This document shows, piece by piece, positions 26,837-36,802 of a stretch of 64,000 nucleotides of DNA (its first letter is position 1; each line of letters begins with the position of its first letter). The position numbers were made by a program, and so were the translations under genes. The notes under the pieces were generated by a model. It was not told the DNA's origin. It made no database searches and worked only from the letters and a program-made list of their open reading frames with translations. The stretch is from JAUIAI01 sp041396685 (lineage in GTDB: Bacteria; Pseudomonadota; Gammaproteobacteria; Burkholderiales; Burkholderiaceae_E): positions 62,001-126,000 of the forward strand of contig JAWKYD010000019.1 in assembly GCA_041396685.1 (NCBI GenBank), written 5' to 3'.

Positions 26837-26894
26837 GGCCGGGTTCACACCCGGCCACGGCCACGGCCACGGCAGGCGCAGCGCCTGGCCGTGG
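26837..26894 (+). terminator. Double hairpin downstream of metK
   Basis: The first stem pairs GGCCGGGT (26837-26844) with ACCCGGCC (26849-26856) around TCAC. The second pairs CCACGGCAGGCGC (26867-26879) with GCGCCTGGCCGTGG (26881-26894) with one bulge. There is no T-run, but the position directly after the metK stop codon suggests transcription termination or 3'-end protection. Confidence 0.5.
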
Positions 26895-27035
26895 GGCCGT
26901 CGCGGGCACGCCGCCCCCGGCGGCCAGGCGGCGCGGCGCGGCGCGGCCGCGGCGAGTCGCCTTTGGTCCGGCGTTGCGCGCCGGCCATCGTCGTGAAGCA
27001 AAGGATTGCACCAGTCCGGTCGTATTGTCCGGACG

Positions 27036-27449
27036 ATGATGCCCAGAATCTCTCGACGGGCGATGCGATCGATCGTCACGGTCGTCGCCATCGCCACCCT
27101 CGCCGGCTGCGCCGCACCCGGTGAGCGGATCGCATCCGTCGAACCGCCGGACGGCACCTATCTCGATCTCGACTGTGCTCAGGTGGCGCACGAGCGCCTG
27201 CGCGTGCTGGCGATCATGCAGGCCCACGGCGCGCGCATCGGCGCCGATTCGATGGCCAACCGCGTCGCGATGACTACCGGGGTGGTCTTCTGGCCCGCCT
27301 TGTTCATGATCTCCGGCAACGAGCAAGACCGCGAGAGCTTCGCGCGCGCCAAGGGGCGCTTTGAACGGCTCGCCTGGCAGTGGCGTCGACTGGATTGCGA
27401 CAACCGGCCACAAACCGCTGCCAAGAGTCGCCCGTCGAGCACATCATGA
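27036..27449 (+). CDS. Small lipoprotein of unknown function
   Basis: This protein has 137 residues from the ATG at 27036 (a second ATG follows directly). The signal peptide RSIVTVVAIATLAGC ends in the lipobox LAGC. The mature part is about 110 residues, with one further Cys pair (DLDCAQ and LDCDN) that could bridge. A central hydrophobic stretch (MTTGVVFWPALFMISG) may be a membrane segment. I do not recognise a named family; similar small lipoproteins with a WPALF segment are seen in betaproteobacteria. It lies between metK and the riboswitch-controlled ahcY operon. Confidence 0.7.
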   Translation: MMPRISRRAMRSIVTVVAIATLAGCAAPGERIASVEPPDGTYLDLDCAQVAHERLRVLAIMQAHGARIGADSMANRVAMTTGVVFWPALFMISGNEQDRESFARAKGRFERLAWQWRRLDCDNRPQTAAKSRPSSTS

Positions 27450-27480
27450 GTGGGACGCTGGGTTAAAATAATCGGCGTTT

Positions 27481-27577
27481 CGAGGAGCGTTGCGACGCCC
27501 ACGGCCCCTCATCGGCCGCGGCGCCAGGCTCGAAACCCGTAGGCCTGCCGTTGCGGCAGGCAATTCAACGGCGCTCG
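27481..27577 (+). ncRNA. SAH riboswitch upstream of ahcY
   Basis: The 5' UTR of ahcY holds the conserved SAH-riboswitch words in the right order: CGAGGAGCGTTGCGAC (27481-27496), GCCAGGCTCG (27543-27552) and CAACGGCGCTCG (27566-27577). GAGCG at 27484 can pair with CGCTC at 27571, and CGAG at 27481 can pair with CTCG at 27549 to form the pseudoknot. The class binds S-adenosylhomocysteine and turns on genes that remove it. A -10-like TAAAAT at 27464-27469 would start transcription just before it. The ahcY ATG is about 115 bp downstream. Confidence 0.88.
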
Positions 27578-27691
27578 CTGAACCATGACCTCCTCATGGT
27601 GCGCGAGCCGACTCCCAGGCCTTCACGTCAGGCCACTCAGCCCGCGCATCCCGTGCCGCCACGGCCGGAGGTCCGACCTCATGGAGCCTCT

Positions 27692-29113
<1,422 letters not shown>

Positions 29114-29170
29114 CGAACCCGCAGGCCGGCGATCGGTGCGATCCGACACCGACCACGGCCGCGGCGGACC

Positions 29171-29989
29171 ATGACGAACGGGCGGCGAGCCGATCTGCTC
29201 GCAGTCGACACCGGCCTCGCACGCTCGCGCACCGAGGCCAGGCGGCTGATCGATGAAGGCCGGCTGATCTTGCGGGGTCCCGGGGGCAAACGGCTGCCCC
29301 TGAAGGCCTCGACCCTGGTGGCCGACCATGGCGCGTTGACGCGTGATGGCACTGCCGGCACCGACTTCGTATCGCGCGGCGCGCTCAAACTGGCGCACGC
29401 GTTACGGGTTTTCTCGGTGCCGGTGGCCGGTCGTCTCGCGGCCGATCTCGGCCAGAGCACCGGCGGTTTCACCGAGTGCCTGCTGCAGGCCGGCGTCAGG
29501 CTCGTGGTGGGTGTCGAGGTCGGCCACGGCCAGCTCGCCGCCAGCCTGCGGACCGATCCGCGCGTGTTCACGCTCGAGAAGACCCATGTGCGTGATGCCC
29601 ACCGCGAACGACTGGCCGAGGCGCTGGACACGGCGATCGATGCCGGGCGGGTGCGCAGCCGGGGCTTCGATCTGGTCGTGGTCGATCTCTCGTTCATCTC
29701 GCAGCGCCGGGTGATGGATGCGATCGTGGCGCTGCTCGCCGACGACGGCGATCTGGTCAGTCTGGTCAAGCCGCAGTTCGAACTCGGCACGGGCGCGGTC
29801 GACCGGCGCGGCCTGGTGCGCGATCGCGCCGCACTCGCGAACCTGCGGCCAGCGTTCGAGGCCGCCTTGACCGGGCACGGCATGCAGTTGTGCGGCTGGA
29901 CCGAGAGCCCGATCACCGGCGGCGACGGCAATCACGAACTGTTGATGCATGCGCGCCATGCGCGCGTAACCGCCACCGAGGCGGCATAG
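29171..29989 (+). CDS. TlyA-family rRNA 2'-O-methyltransferase
   Basis: This is a 272-residue protein with an N-terminal S4 RNA-binding domain (about residues 5-60: ADLLAVDTGLARSRTEARRLIDEGRL) and an FtsJ-like methyltransferase domain. The latter has SRGALKLAHAL, DLGQSTGGFTECLLQAG, VVGVEVGHGQL, VVVDLSFISQRRV and LVKPQFELG. In most TlyA proteins the motif I region reads DxGaSTGGFT, as here. Members methylate ribosomal RNA cytidines (TlyA proper) or are of uncharacterised substrate. It uses SAM, which fits its place between ahcY and metF. Confidence 0.92.
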   Translation: MTNGRRADLLAVDTGLARSRTEARRLIDEGRLILRGPGGKRLPLKASTLVADHGALTRDGTAGTDFVSRGALKLAHALRVFSVPVAGRLAADLGQSTGGFTECLLQAGVRLVVGVEVGHGQLAASLRTDPRVFTLEKTHVRDAHRERLAEALDTAIDAGRVRSRGFDLVVVDLSFISQRRVMDAIVALLADDGDLVSLVKPQFELGTGAVDRRGLVRDRAALANLRPAFEAALTGHGMQLCGWTESPITGGDGNHELLMHARHARVTATEAA

Positions 29990-29997
29990 GAAACGAC

Positions 29998-30840
29998 ATG
30001 AGCTTCGCAATCAGTTTCGAGTTCTTTCCCCCCAACACGCCGACCGGCATCGACAAGCTGCGCACGGTGCGCGCTGCGCTCAAGGCGACCGCGCCGGAGT
30101 TCTTCAGCGTCACCTACGGCGCCGGCGGGGCCAACCAGACCAAGACGCTCGACACGGTGATGGAGATTCGCGACGAGGGTCTGACCGTGGCCCCGCATCT
30201 GAGCTGCATCGGTGCCAGCCGGGAGACGATCGACGAGTTGCTGCAGCGTTATCGCGCCGCCGGCATCGACCGCCTGGTGGCATTGCGTGGCGACCTGCCC
30301 AGCGGCAGCGGGCCGAGCATGGGCGGTGCGTTTCGCTATGCGAGCGATCTGGTGGCCTACGTGCGCGAGCGACACGGCGACGCCTTCCACATCGAAGTCG
30401 CGGCCTACCCCGAGAAGCACCCTCAGGCGGCCACGATGGCGGACGACCTGCGCGCGTTCGTGACCAAGGTGCGCGCCGGGGCCGATTCCGCGATCACGCA
30501 GTATTTCTTCAACGCCGATGCCTACTTCCGGTTCCGCGACGAGGCGGCGCGCGCCGGCGTGGACGTCCCGATCGTTCCCGGCATCATGCCGATCACGAAT
30601 CACACCCAGCTGGCTCGCTTCTCGGATGCCTGCGGTGCCGAGATTCCGCGCTGGATCCGTGCCCGCCTGCAGAGCTTCGGCGACGATGTGACCTCGCTGC
30701 GTGCCTTTGGTCACGACGTGGTCGCCGATCTGTGCCGGCGCCTGATCGCGGGCGGTGCCCCCGGCCTGCATTTCTACACACTCAATCAGTCCGAACCGAC
30801 GATCGACCTGTGCCGGTCGCTGCCCGCCAGTAGCGATTGA
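29998..30840 (+). CDS. metF: 5,10-methylenetetrahydrofolate reductase
   Basis: This enzyme makes 5-methyltetrahydrofolate for methionine synthesis. It has 280 residues from the ATG at 29998, 8 bp after tlyA. It shows SFEFFPPNTPTGIDKL, FFSVTYGAGGANQTKTLDTV, PHLSCIGASRETI, ALRGDLPSG, FHIEVAAYPEKHPQA, DSAITQYFFNAD, and VPGIMPITNHTQL. It is the last gene of the ahcY-tlyA-metF group. Confidence 0.97.
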   Translation: MSFAISFEFFPPNTPTGIDKLRTVRAALKATAPEFFSVTYGAGGANQTKTLDTVMEIRDEGLTVAPHLSCIGASRETIDELLQRYRAAGIDRLVALRGDLPSGSGPSMGGAFRYASDLVAYVRERHGDAFHIEVAAYPEKHPQAATMADDLRAFVTKVRAGADSAITQYFFNADAYFRFRDEAARAGVDVPIVPGIMPITNHTQLARFSDACGAEIPRWIRARLQSFGDDVTSLRAFGHDVVADLCRRLIAGGAPGLHFYTLNQSEPTIDLCRSLPASSD

Positions 30841-30951
30841 ACTGCCGCTCGTCGGCGCTCACCACAAAGTGGCAACCGCTGGGCCGCCGGCCGGTTCGAA
30901 ACGAACGGACTCGGCGATAACATCATCGAAGATCTTCGACCTTCTTCGACG

Positions 30952-32655
30952 ATGAGCTCGGAACCCGTTATCGACCAGCCGCGCAGCACGAACGAATTGC
31001 CGCCGCTCGACATGAGCTTCGGCACCGACGTGAGCGAGCCCATTGCCCCGCGACCGGTCACCGCTGCCGACGCGGGTGCCGCCGTTCCCTCCGAACCGGT
31101 CGGCCCGCGCAGCCGTAACAAGCCGGAAGAGAACGTTTCGCTGTTCCGCTACAAGCTGCCCGTCGACCGTCTCAAGGCGGGCATGTTCGTCGCCGAACTG
31201 GATCGCCCGTGGGAGGACACGCCCTTTCTGTTGCAGGGCTTCAAGATCTCCGACCCCGACGAACTGGCCACGCTGACCCGCCATTGCGGCACGGTCTACG
31301 TCGATATCGAGAAGTCCGACCCCGAGGTCGTGACGGCGATTCGCGAAGCCGCGATGTTCGACATGCCGGCGCCCGAGCCGCGCTCGTTGCGCTCGAGCCT
31401 GCGTTCGTTCGCAACGCTCGACGACCGCACCCGCAAGACGAAGAAGCGCTATTCGCAGGGCAGCCAACGCCTGAACGCGTATCTCGATCAGGCGGCGCCC
31501 GGTCACGCGATCAGGCCGAGTCGCGACTCCTTCGGCTACTGGTTCAATGCGCTCGTCGAACTGCTGTTCGGCGCGCCGAAGCCAACCCCCAAGGCGCGCA
31601 AGCAGCGCAAGAAGGAGCAGCGCGACGAACTGCGGCGCATGCTGCCGCCCGACATCAAGCTGCGCCGCTATGCCGATCAGGTCACGATCGAGGAGGAACT
31701 GCCGCGCGCCCGGCAGACCTTCAAGCGTGGCGAAACCACGATCGAGACGCTGGTCAAGGACGTGCGCGGCGGCAAGCTGCCGAACTTCGACGACGTCAAC
31801 GAGGTGGTCGACGACATGGTGCAATCCATGGTCGACAACCCCGACGCGATGATGTGGGTCGCGAAGATGCGCGACCAGGATGCCAGCACCTACGGGCATG
31901 CGGTGAAGGTGTCCCTGTACCTGATCGCGCTCGGACGCCATCTCGGCTTTCCGCGCCAGATGCTGGGCAACCTCGGCATGATCGGCCTGCTCGCCGACCT
32001 CGGCAAGACCAAGCTGCCCAAGCCCCTGCTGGAGAAGCCGGGCATGCTCACGGCCAAGGAATACGCGCTCGTGCGCGAGCACGTGCGCCTGGGCCTGGAG
32101 GCCTTGTCCGAGGACAACCTGCCCAAGGAGGTGGTGCACGGCATCTCGCAGCATCACGAGCGGCTCGACGGCTCCGGCTACCCCAAGGGCCTGAAGGATC
32201 AGGAGATCTCCATCTACGGCCGGATGGCGGCGATCGCCGACACCTTCGCCGCGATGATCACGCCGCGCCCCTATGCCAATGCCGTTTCGCCGCACGATGC
32301 GATCCTGAACCTGTTCGAGTGGTCGGGCACATCGTTCCACGAACCCCTGGTCGAGCAGTTCGTGCAGGCGGTCGGCGTCTTTCCGGTCGGTTCGCTGGTC
32401 GAGCTTTCGACCGGCGAGGTCGCGATCGTGCTGTCGCACAACAAGGTGCGCCGCCTCGAACCACGCGTACTGGTGCTGACCTGGCCCGACAAACGCCAGC
32501 TGGACATGCCGATCGAACGCAATCTGTTCGACAGACCGAAGGGGCCGGACGGTAAACCGATCCGCATCGTTCGCGCCATCGCCGCTGGCGAGTACGGCAT
32601 CAAGGTGCGCGATTTCTACGGCGGCGAGCTGGCCAAGGCCAACGCTCTGATCTGA
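30952..32655 (+). CDS. HD-GYP domain protein with incomplete HD motif
   Basis: This is a 567-residue protein. An N-terminal DUF3391-like domain covers about residues 65-150 (VSLFRYKLPVDRLKAGMFVAELDRPWEDTPFLLQGF). Then comes a charged linker and an HD-GYP domain from about residue 300. HD-GYP proteins hydrolyse cyclic di-GMP at a bimetal site. The ligands in YGHAVKVS, REHVRLGLE, SQHHERLDGSGYPKGL and IADTFAAM are present, but the HD pair is AD: residue 348 is Ala in LLADLGKTKLP where LLHDIGK is usual. Loss of this ligand probably reduces or abolishes hydrolysis, leaving binding or signalling. The EAL gene begins 8 bp downstream. Confidence 0.9.
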   Translation: MSSEPVIDQPRSTNELPPLDMSFGTDVSEPIAPRPVTAADAGAAVPSEPVGPRSRNKPEENVSLFRYKLPVDRLKAGMFVAELDRPWEDTPFLLQGFKISDPDELATLTRHCGTVYVDIEKSDPEVVTAIREAAMFDMPAPEPRSLRSSLRSFATLDDRTRKTKKRYSQGSQRLNAYLDQAAPGHAIRPSRDSFGYWFNALVELLFGAPKPTPKARKQRKKEQRDELRRMLPPDIKLRRYADQVTIEEELPRARQTFKRGETTIETLVKDVRGGKLPNFDDVNEVVDDMVQSMVDNPDAMMWVAKMRDQDASTYGHAVKVSLYLIALGRHLGFPRQMLGNLGMIGLLADLGKTKLPKPLLEKPGMLTAKEYALVREHVRLGLEALSEDNLPKEVVHGISQHHERLDGSGYPKGLKDQEISIYGRMAAIADTFAAMITPRPYANAVSPHDAILNLFEWSGTSFHEPLVEQFVQAVGVFPVGSLVELSTGEVAIVLSHNKVRRLEPRVLVLTWPDKRQLDMPIERNLFDRPKGPDGKPIRIVRAIAAGEYGIKVRDFYGGELAKANALI

Positions 32656-32663
32656 CGGCAAGC

Positions 32664-34001
32664 GTGAGCCAGACAGCGACACCCGCGCAAAGTTCGCACG
32701 CCGAACGACTTGCAGCCAACGACCTGGTCGGTCTGCTGCGCCAGCGCCACCTCGACCGCAGCCAGCACAACACGGCGATGCTGGTCCTGCATCTGAACCG
32801 GTCCGACCGGCTGTACGCGCTGAGCCAGCAACCCGATGCCAAGTCGGTGCTGGTCGAGGTGTCGCGTCGGCTACGCGGCCGTCTTCGCCCCGTCGACCGC
32901 TATGCATTCGTGACCCCGGACGAGGTCTGGATCCTGCTGTGCGACATCCCGAGCGCCGCGCTGGCCGAACTGGCCGCGCGCACGCTGCGTGAGTCGCTGA
33001 TGCGCCCGGTGCAGATCGATACCGCCACCGGCAGCAAGCGTATCGTACAGATGAGGCCCGTGGTCGGCGGCTGCTATGCCAACGCCGGCCGCCTGGCCGA
33101 CCCGATGACGGTCGTCAATGCGGCGGCCGAGTCGGCGGTGCGGGCTCGCACCAACGATGATCACGTCATGCTCTCGCATCTGAATACCGATGCGGCGGTC
33201 GTGCATCGCGACACGCTCGAGCGCGAGTTGCGCACCGCGTTGTTCGGCAACGAGCTCGAGGTCTATTTCCAGCCGCAGATCGACATCATCACCGGTCACT
33301 GTATTTCGGCCGAGGCGCTGATCCGCTGGTTCCGTCCCGACGGCAGTTCGGTCAGCCCGGACCTGATCGCGTCGGTGTGCGAGGAACGCGGCATGATGGC
33401 CAACCTGACGCAGTTCGTCATCAACAGTGCGTTGCGCAACCTGATGATGTGGCAGGCTATGGGCATCGAGATCGGTGTCGGCATCAACCTGTCGGCCGTG
33501 ACGCTGAGCGACGCATCGTTTCCAGCGCTGGTCGGCCAGAGCCTGGACACCTGGGGAATTTCAGCCCAACGACTGACCCTCGAACTGACCGAGAGCTCGA
33601 TCGTGCAACACGAACTGAGCGCGATCGAGTTCATGTCGGAATTGAAGTCCTTGGGATGCAAGCTCGCGATCGACGATTTCGGCACCGGCTATTCGTCGTT
33701 TTCCTACTTGCGCAAATTCCCGCTCGACGAGCTCAAGATCGACAAGAGCTTCGTGCGCAACATCGCGCAGGACAAGGGCGATCGGCAGATCGTCTCGGCG
33801 CTGGTGGATCTGGCGCACACCTTCGAGATGGTCGCGATCGCCGAGGGCATCGAGGACCAGGGCGCGCTGATGGTGCTCGAGGATCTGCGTTGCGACGTGG
33901 GCCAGGGATACTTCTATTCACGCCCGATCTCGGCCGACGCTTTCCAGAGCTGGTATCAGGCGCACGAGGCCAGTCTGGCCGACTGCCCGATCGACGACTG
34001 A
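32664..34001 (+). CDS. EAL-domain cyclic di-GMP phosphodiesterase with degenerate GGDEF part
   Basis: This is a 445-residue protein starting at GTG 32664, 8 bp after the HD-GYP gene. The first 180 residues resemble a decayed GGDEF domain (VLHLNRSDRLYAL, VVGGCYANAGRLADPMTVVNAAAESAVRAR) with no GGDEF signature. The EAL domain appears complete: EALIRW, the Asn in GVGINLSAV, LTLELTESSI, the acidic pair in IDDFGTGYSSFSYL, LKIDKSFV, AEGIED and GQGYFYSRP. It should therefore linearise cyclic di-GMP. Its partner domain gene upstream has a damaged active site, so activity of the pair may rest here. Confidence 0.92.
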   Translation: MSQTATPAQSSHAERLAANDLVGLLRQRHLDRSQHNTAMLVLHLNRSDRLYALSQQPDAKSVLVEVSRRLRGRLRPVDRYAFVTPDEVWILLCDIPSAALAELAARTLRESLMRPVQIDTATGSKRIVQMRPVVGGCYANAGRLADPMTVVNAAAESAVRARTNDDHVMLSHLNTDAAVVHRDTLERELRTALFGNELEVYFQPQIDIITGHCISAEALIRWFRPDGSSVSPDLIASVCEERGMMANLTQFVINSALRNLMMWQAMGIEIGVGINLSAVTLSDASFPALVGQSLDTWGISAQRLTLELTESSIVQHELSAIEFMSELKSLGCKLAIDDFGTGYSSFSYLRKFPLDELKIDKSFVRNIAQDKGDRQIVSALVDLAHTFEMVAIAEGIEDQGALMVLEDLRCDVGQGYFYSRPISADAFQSWYQAHEASLADCPIDD

Positions 34002-34010
34002 GACGCGCGC

Positions 34011-34598
34011 TCAATCGGCCGTGAGCGGGGCACCGGCGATCACGCGCCGCTCGGTGACGATCATCGACAACGGCCGATCGTGCGCCAGGCAGGGCAACTC
34101 GGGCCATTCGCAATCGTCGAATGCGACACCGATCGTGACGACGGCGCGGCTCGCCAGCGTTCGATCGTAGAAACCCCCGCCATAGCCGAGGCGCCATCCA
34201 CCGGGCGCGAAGCCGACGCAGGGCACCAGCAGCGCGTCGGGTTCGCAGAACTCGCATTCGACCGGCGTCGGAATGCCGAAGGCGTCGCGCTGCAAGCGTG
34301 CGTCCGCCTCCCAGCGCGCGAACTGCAACGGCAGCGGGCCCGCCGGCGTGACCGGCAGGGCCAATCGCACGCCCTGGTCACGCCAGCGAAGGTAATGTTC
34401 GCGAAGGTCGGGCTCGCCACGAATGGGCCAGTAGACCGCCAGGGTCGGCGTGGCGCGGTGTTGCTGCCAACCGCCCAGCCAGGCGTCCAGACGAGCCGCG
34501 ATCGCTGCCTGGGCGGCCACGCGCAGCGCTGCCGGCATCGCCTTGCGCCAAGCCAGCAATCGCTGCCGCGCGGCCCGCTTTTCCGCGCCCGCATTCAT
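34011..34598 (-). CDS. 5-formyltetrahydrofolate cyclo-ligase
   Basis: This enzyme converts 5-formyl-THF to 5,10-methenyl-THF with ATP, recovering folate. It has 195 residues from the ATG at 34598; an in-frame TTG at 34616 is less likely. It shows KRAARQRLLAWRKAM, YWPIRGEPDLR, and the signature LLVPCVGFAPGGWRLGYGGGFYDRTLA, then VGVAFDDCEW. It diverges from slt across a 64-bp A/T-richer gap that must hold both promoters. Confidence 0.95.
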   Translation of the reverse strand: MNAGAEKRAARQRLLAWRKAMPAALRVAAQAAIAARLDAWLGGWQQHRATPTLAVYWPIRGEPDLREHYLRWRDQGVRLALPVTPAGPLPLQFARWEADARLQRDAFGIPTPVECEFCEPDALLVPCVGFAPGGWRLGYGGGFYDRTLASRAVVTIGVAFDDCEWPELPCLAHDRPLSMIVTERRVIAGAPLTAD

Positions 34599-34662
34599 TT
34601 CATGTGATACAGTCAATTGTGGCCTTAAAGTATTGAGTTAACAGCGTTATTCGGGTTGCATC

Positions 34663-36732
34663 ATGTTTGCCCTCAGCACTCGCCCCAGCTCATCGAGCCA
34701 GCCCCCGGTGCGCCGCGTCTGCGCCCTGCTGCTGAGCATCTCGCTTGGCTGCGCAATGGCGCAGGACGACGAGCGCAATGACGAGGGACTGACCGGTAAC
34801 GGCGCCCGCGCCGGGGTCACGGGCGCACGGATCGCCGAGGCCGACCGCGCGTTCCAGGATGCCTTGCGGGCCTTGCAGCGCGACGACGACGAGACGCTGG
34901 CGCGGCTGGCGGCCCTGGTGCCGTCCGACTACCCGCTGCGCGACTATGTCGACTACTGGCTGCTGCGCCAGCGGCTGCGCGCGCTGGACAAACACGAGAT
35001 CGCACCCGATCCGGCGGTCAGTGCACGCGCCGAGCACTTCATCAAGACCCACGCGGATCAGCTTACCGGTGATCTGGTGCGGCGCCAATGGATGCTGACG
35101 CTCGGCAAGCACGGGCAGTGGTCGGCTTTCGATCGCCATCTGCAGGCCTGGCAGCGGCGCAACGACACGCGCGTGTTCTGCTACGCGGGTCTGGCCAATG
35201 TGGCGCGTGGGCGCGCGGTCGGCGAGCAGGCAATGAACGCGCTGCAGAACGACCGCGACCTCGGCGAGGCCTGCGGTGCGCTGATGCGTGCGCTGCACGC
35301 CAATGGCACGCTCGACAAGGCGGCCGTGCGGCGGCGGATGTGGGACGCCCTGGAAGTGCGCGACTGGTCGTCGGTGCGCTTGCTCGCCGAATTGCTGGCA
35401 GTGCCCGAGACCTTGATCGAGCGGGCGATCCGGCAGTCGGAATCGCTGATCCTGGAACTGGACGCGGGCCCCGGCCCGCTGACCGATGCCGAACGGGATG
35501 CCTTGCTGGTCGCCCTCACCCGCCGACTCGGGCCCGAGCCGACCGCGGTGGCCGAACGGCTCGACGAACTGGGCCGGTTGCTGAATCCGCAGGAGCGCGC
35601 ATTCGTCTGGGCACAGACGGCCGCCTCGGCGATGCGCGACATGCTGCCGACTGCGAGCGAGTACGCGCGTCGGGCCGCCGGCGCCCCGATCGGCGACATC
35701 ACCCGCCGCTGGCTGATCCGCGCCGCATTGCGCGAGCAGGACTGGGCCCTGGTGCTGAACCAGATCGGTCAGCTGAGCAGCGAGCAGCAGGCGAGCCCCG
35801 ACTGGACCTATTGGCGGGGCCGCGCGCTCGATGCGCTGGGCTCGCACCACGGCGCCCGCGCGCTGTATCGCAAGATCGCCCAGCGCCACGACTTCTACGG
35901 CGAGCTGGCGGCCGAAGCCATCGGCCGGCCGATCAGTGCACCAAAGCGCACGGTGCGACCACCCAGCGCCACCGAGATCGCCAGGGTTCAGAAGCTCCCC
36001 GGCATCGCCCGCGCGCTCAAGTTCTACGAGTTGGACATGCGCTACCGCGGCAATCGCGAGTGGAACTTCGCGGTGCGCGACCTGGGCGAGCGCGAATTGC
36101 TGGCCGCCGCCACCTGGGCCTGCCAACGCGGCCTGCTCGAGCGCTGCATCAGCACCGCCGAGCGTACCTCGGGCCTGCACGATTTCGCGCTTCGCTTCGT
36201 GCGGCCGTTCGAGGAAAGCCTCGCGCCGCTGGCGCGCGAGCGAGGTCTCGACCTGGCCTGGATCTACGGATTGATCCGACAGGAGTCGCGCTTCCTGGCC
36301 GATGCACGCTCGAGCGCGGGCGCGCGCGGCCTGATGCAGATCATGCCCTCGACCGGTCGCTGGATCGCACGCCGCCTGGGCGTGCGCGGCTTCAAGACGC
36401 AGCACCTGCTCGAACCCGACACCAATCTGCGCTTCGGCACCTATTACCTGAAGGTGGTGCAGGAGAATCTGCTGGGCTCGCCGTTGCTCGCCTCGGCGGC
36501 CTACAACGCCGGTCCGCGCCGCGCCCGAGCGTGGGTGGCCAGCCTGCCCAAGGATGCCGACGGCGCGCTGTTCGCCGAATTGATTCCCTTCGCGCAAACG
36601 CGCGGTTATGTGCAGAAGGTGTTGCTCAATACGGCATACTACGGCGCAATGCTGGAAGGTCGGCCGCAGTCGCTGACCGCGCTGCTCGGAAAGGTTCCCG
36701 CGATCGACCCCGGCGGCAACAACATCCCCTGA
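34663..36732 (+). CDS. slt: Soluble lytic murein transglycosylase
   Basis: This is a 689-residue periplasmic enzyme that cleaves the MurNAc-GlcNAc bond with 1,6-anhydro product. A signal peptide is present (VCALLLSISLGCAMAQ). A long alpha-superhelical U domain covers about residues 50-480, and the C-terminal SLT domain has catalytic Glu541 in LIRQESRFLADARSSAGARGLMQIMPSTG, followed by NLRFGTYYLK and SAAYNAGPRRARAW. This matches the Slt70 family in length and layout. The start at 34663 gives the signal peptide. Confidence 0.95.
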   Translation: MFALSTRPSSSSQPPVRRVCALLLSISLGCAMAQDDERNDEGLTGNGARAGVTGARIAEADRAFQDALRALQRDDDETLARLAALVPSDYPLRDYVDYWLLRQRLRALDKHEIAPDPAVSARAEHFIKTHADQLTGDLVRRQWMLTLGKHGQWSAFDRHLQAWQRRNDTRVFCYAGLANVARGRAVGEQAMNALQNDRDLGEACGALMRALHANGTLDKAAVRRRMWDALEVRDWSSVRLLAELLAVPETLIERAIRQSESLILELDAGPGPLTDAERDALLVALTRRLGPEPTAVAERLDELGRLLNPQERAFVWAQTAASAMRDMLPTASEYARRAAGAPIGDITRRWLIRAALREQDWALVLNQIGQLSSEQQASPDWTYWRGRALDALGSHHGARALYRKIAQRHDFYGELAAEAIGRPISAPKRTVRPPSATEIARVQKLPGIARALKFYELDMRYRGNREWNFAVRDLGERELLAAATWACQRGLLERCISTAERTSGLHDFALRFVRPFEESLAPLARERGLDLAWIYGLIRQESRFLADARSSAGARGLMQIMPSTGRWIARRLGVRGFKTQHLLEPDTNLRFGTYYLKVVQENLLGSPLLASAAYNAGPRRARAWVASLPKDADGALFAELIPFAQTRGYVQKVLLNTAYYGAMLEGRPQSLTALLGKVPAIDPGGNNIP

Positions 36733-36802
36733 CCCCCCGGGGCCGCGTTCGGCTCGTGTCGGATAGGCAGCGGCTTGCGGGCCTGCGACGCCCCTGCGCG
36801 AT

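Noticed and set aside
30859..32907. 682-residue minus-strand frame opposite the HD-GYP gene
   Set aside because: It lies antisense to a gene with clear domains and gives a Gln/Arg/His-rich product with no family.
34599..34662. 6S RNA next to the 5-formyl-THF cyclo-ligase gene
   Set aside because: The association is known in other proteobacteria, but the gap here is only 64 bp, too short for 6S RNA.
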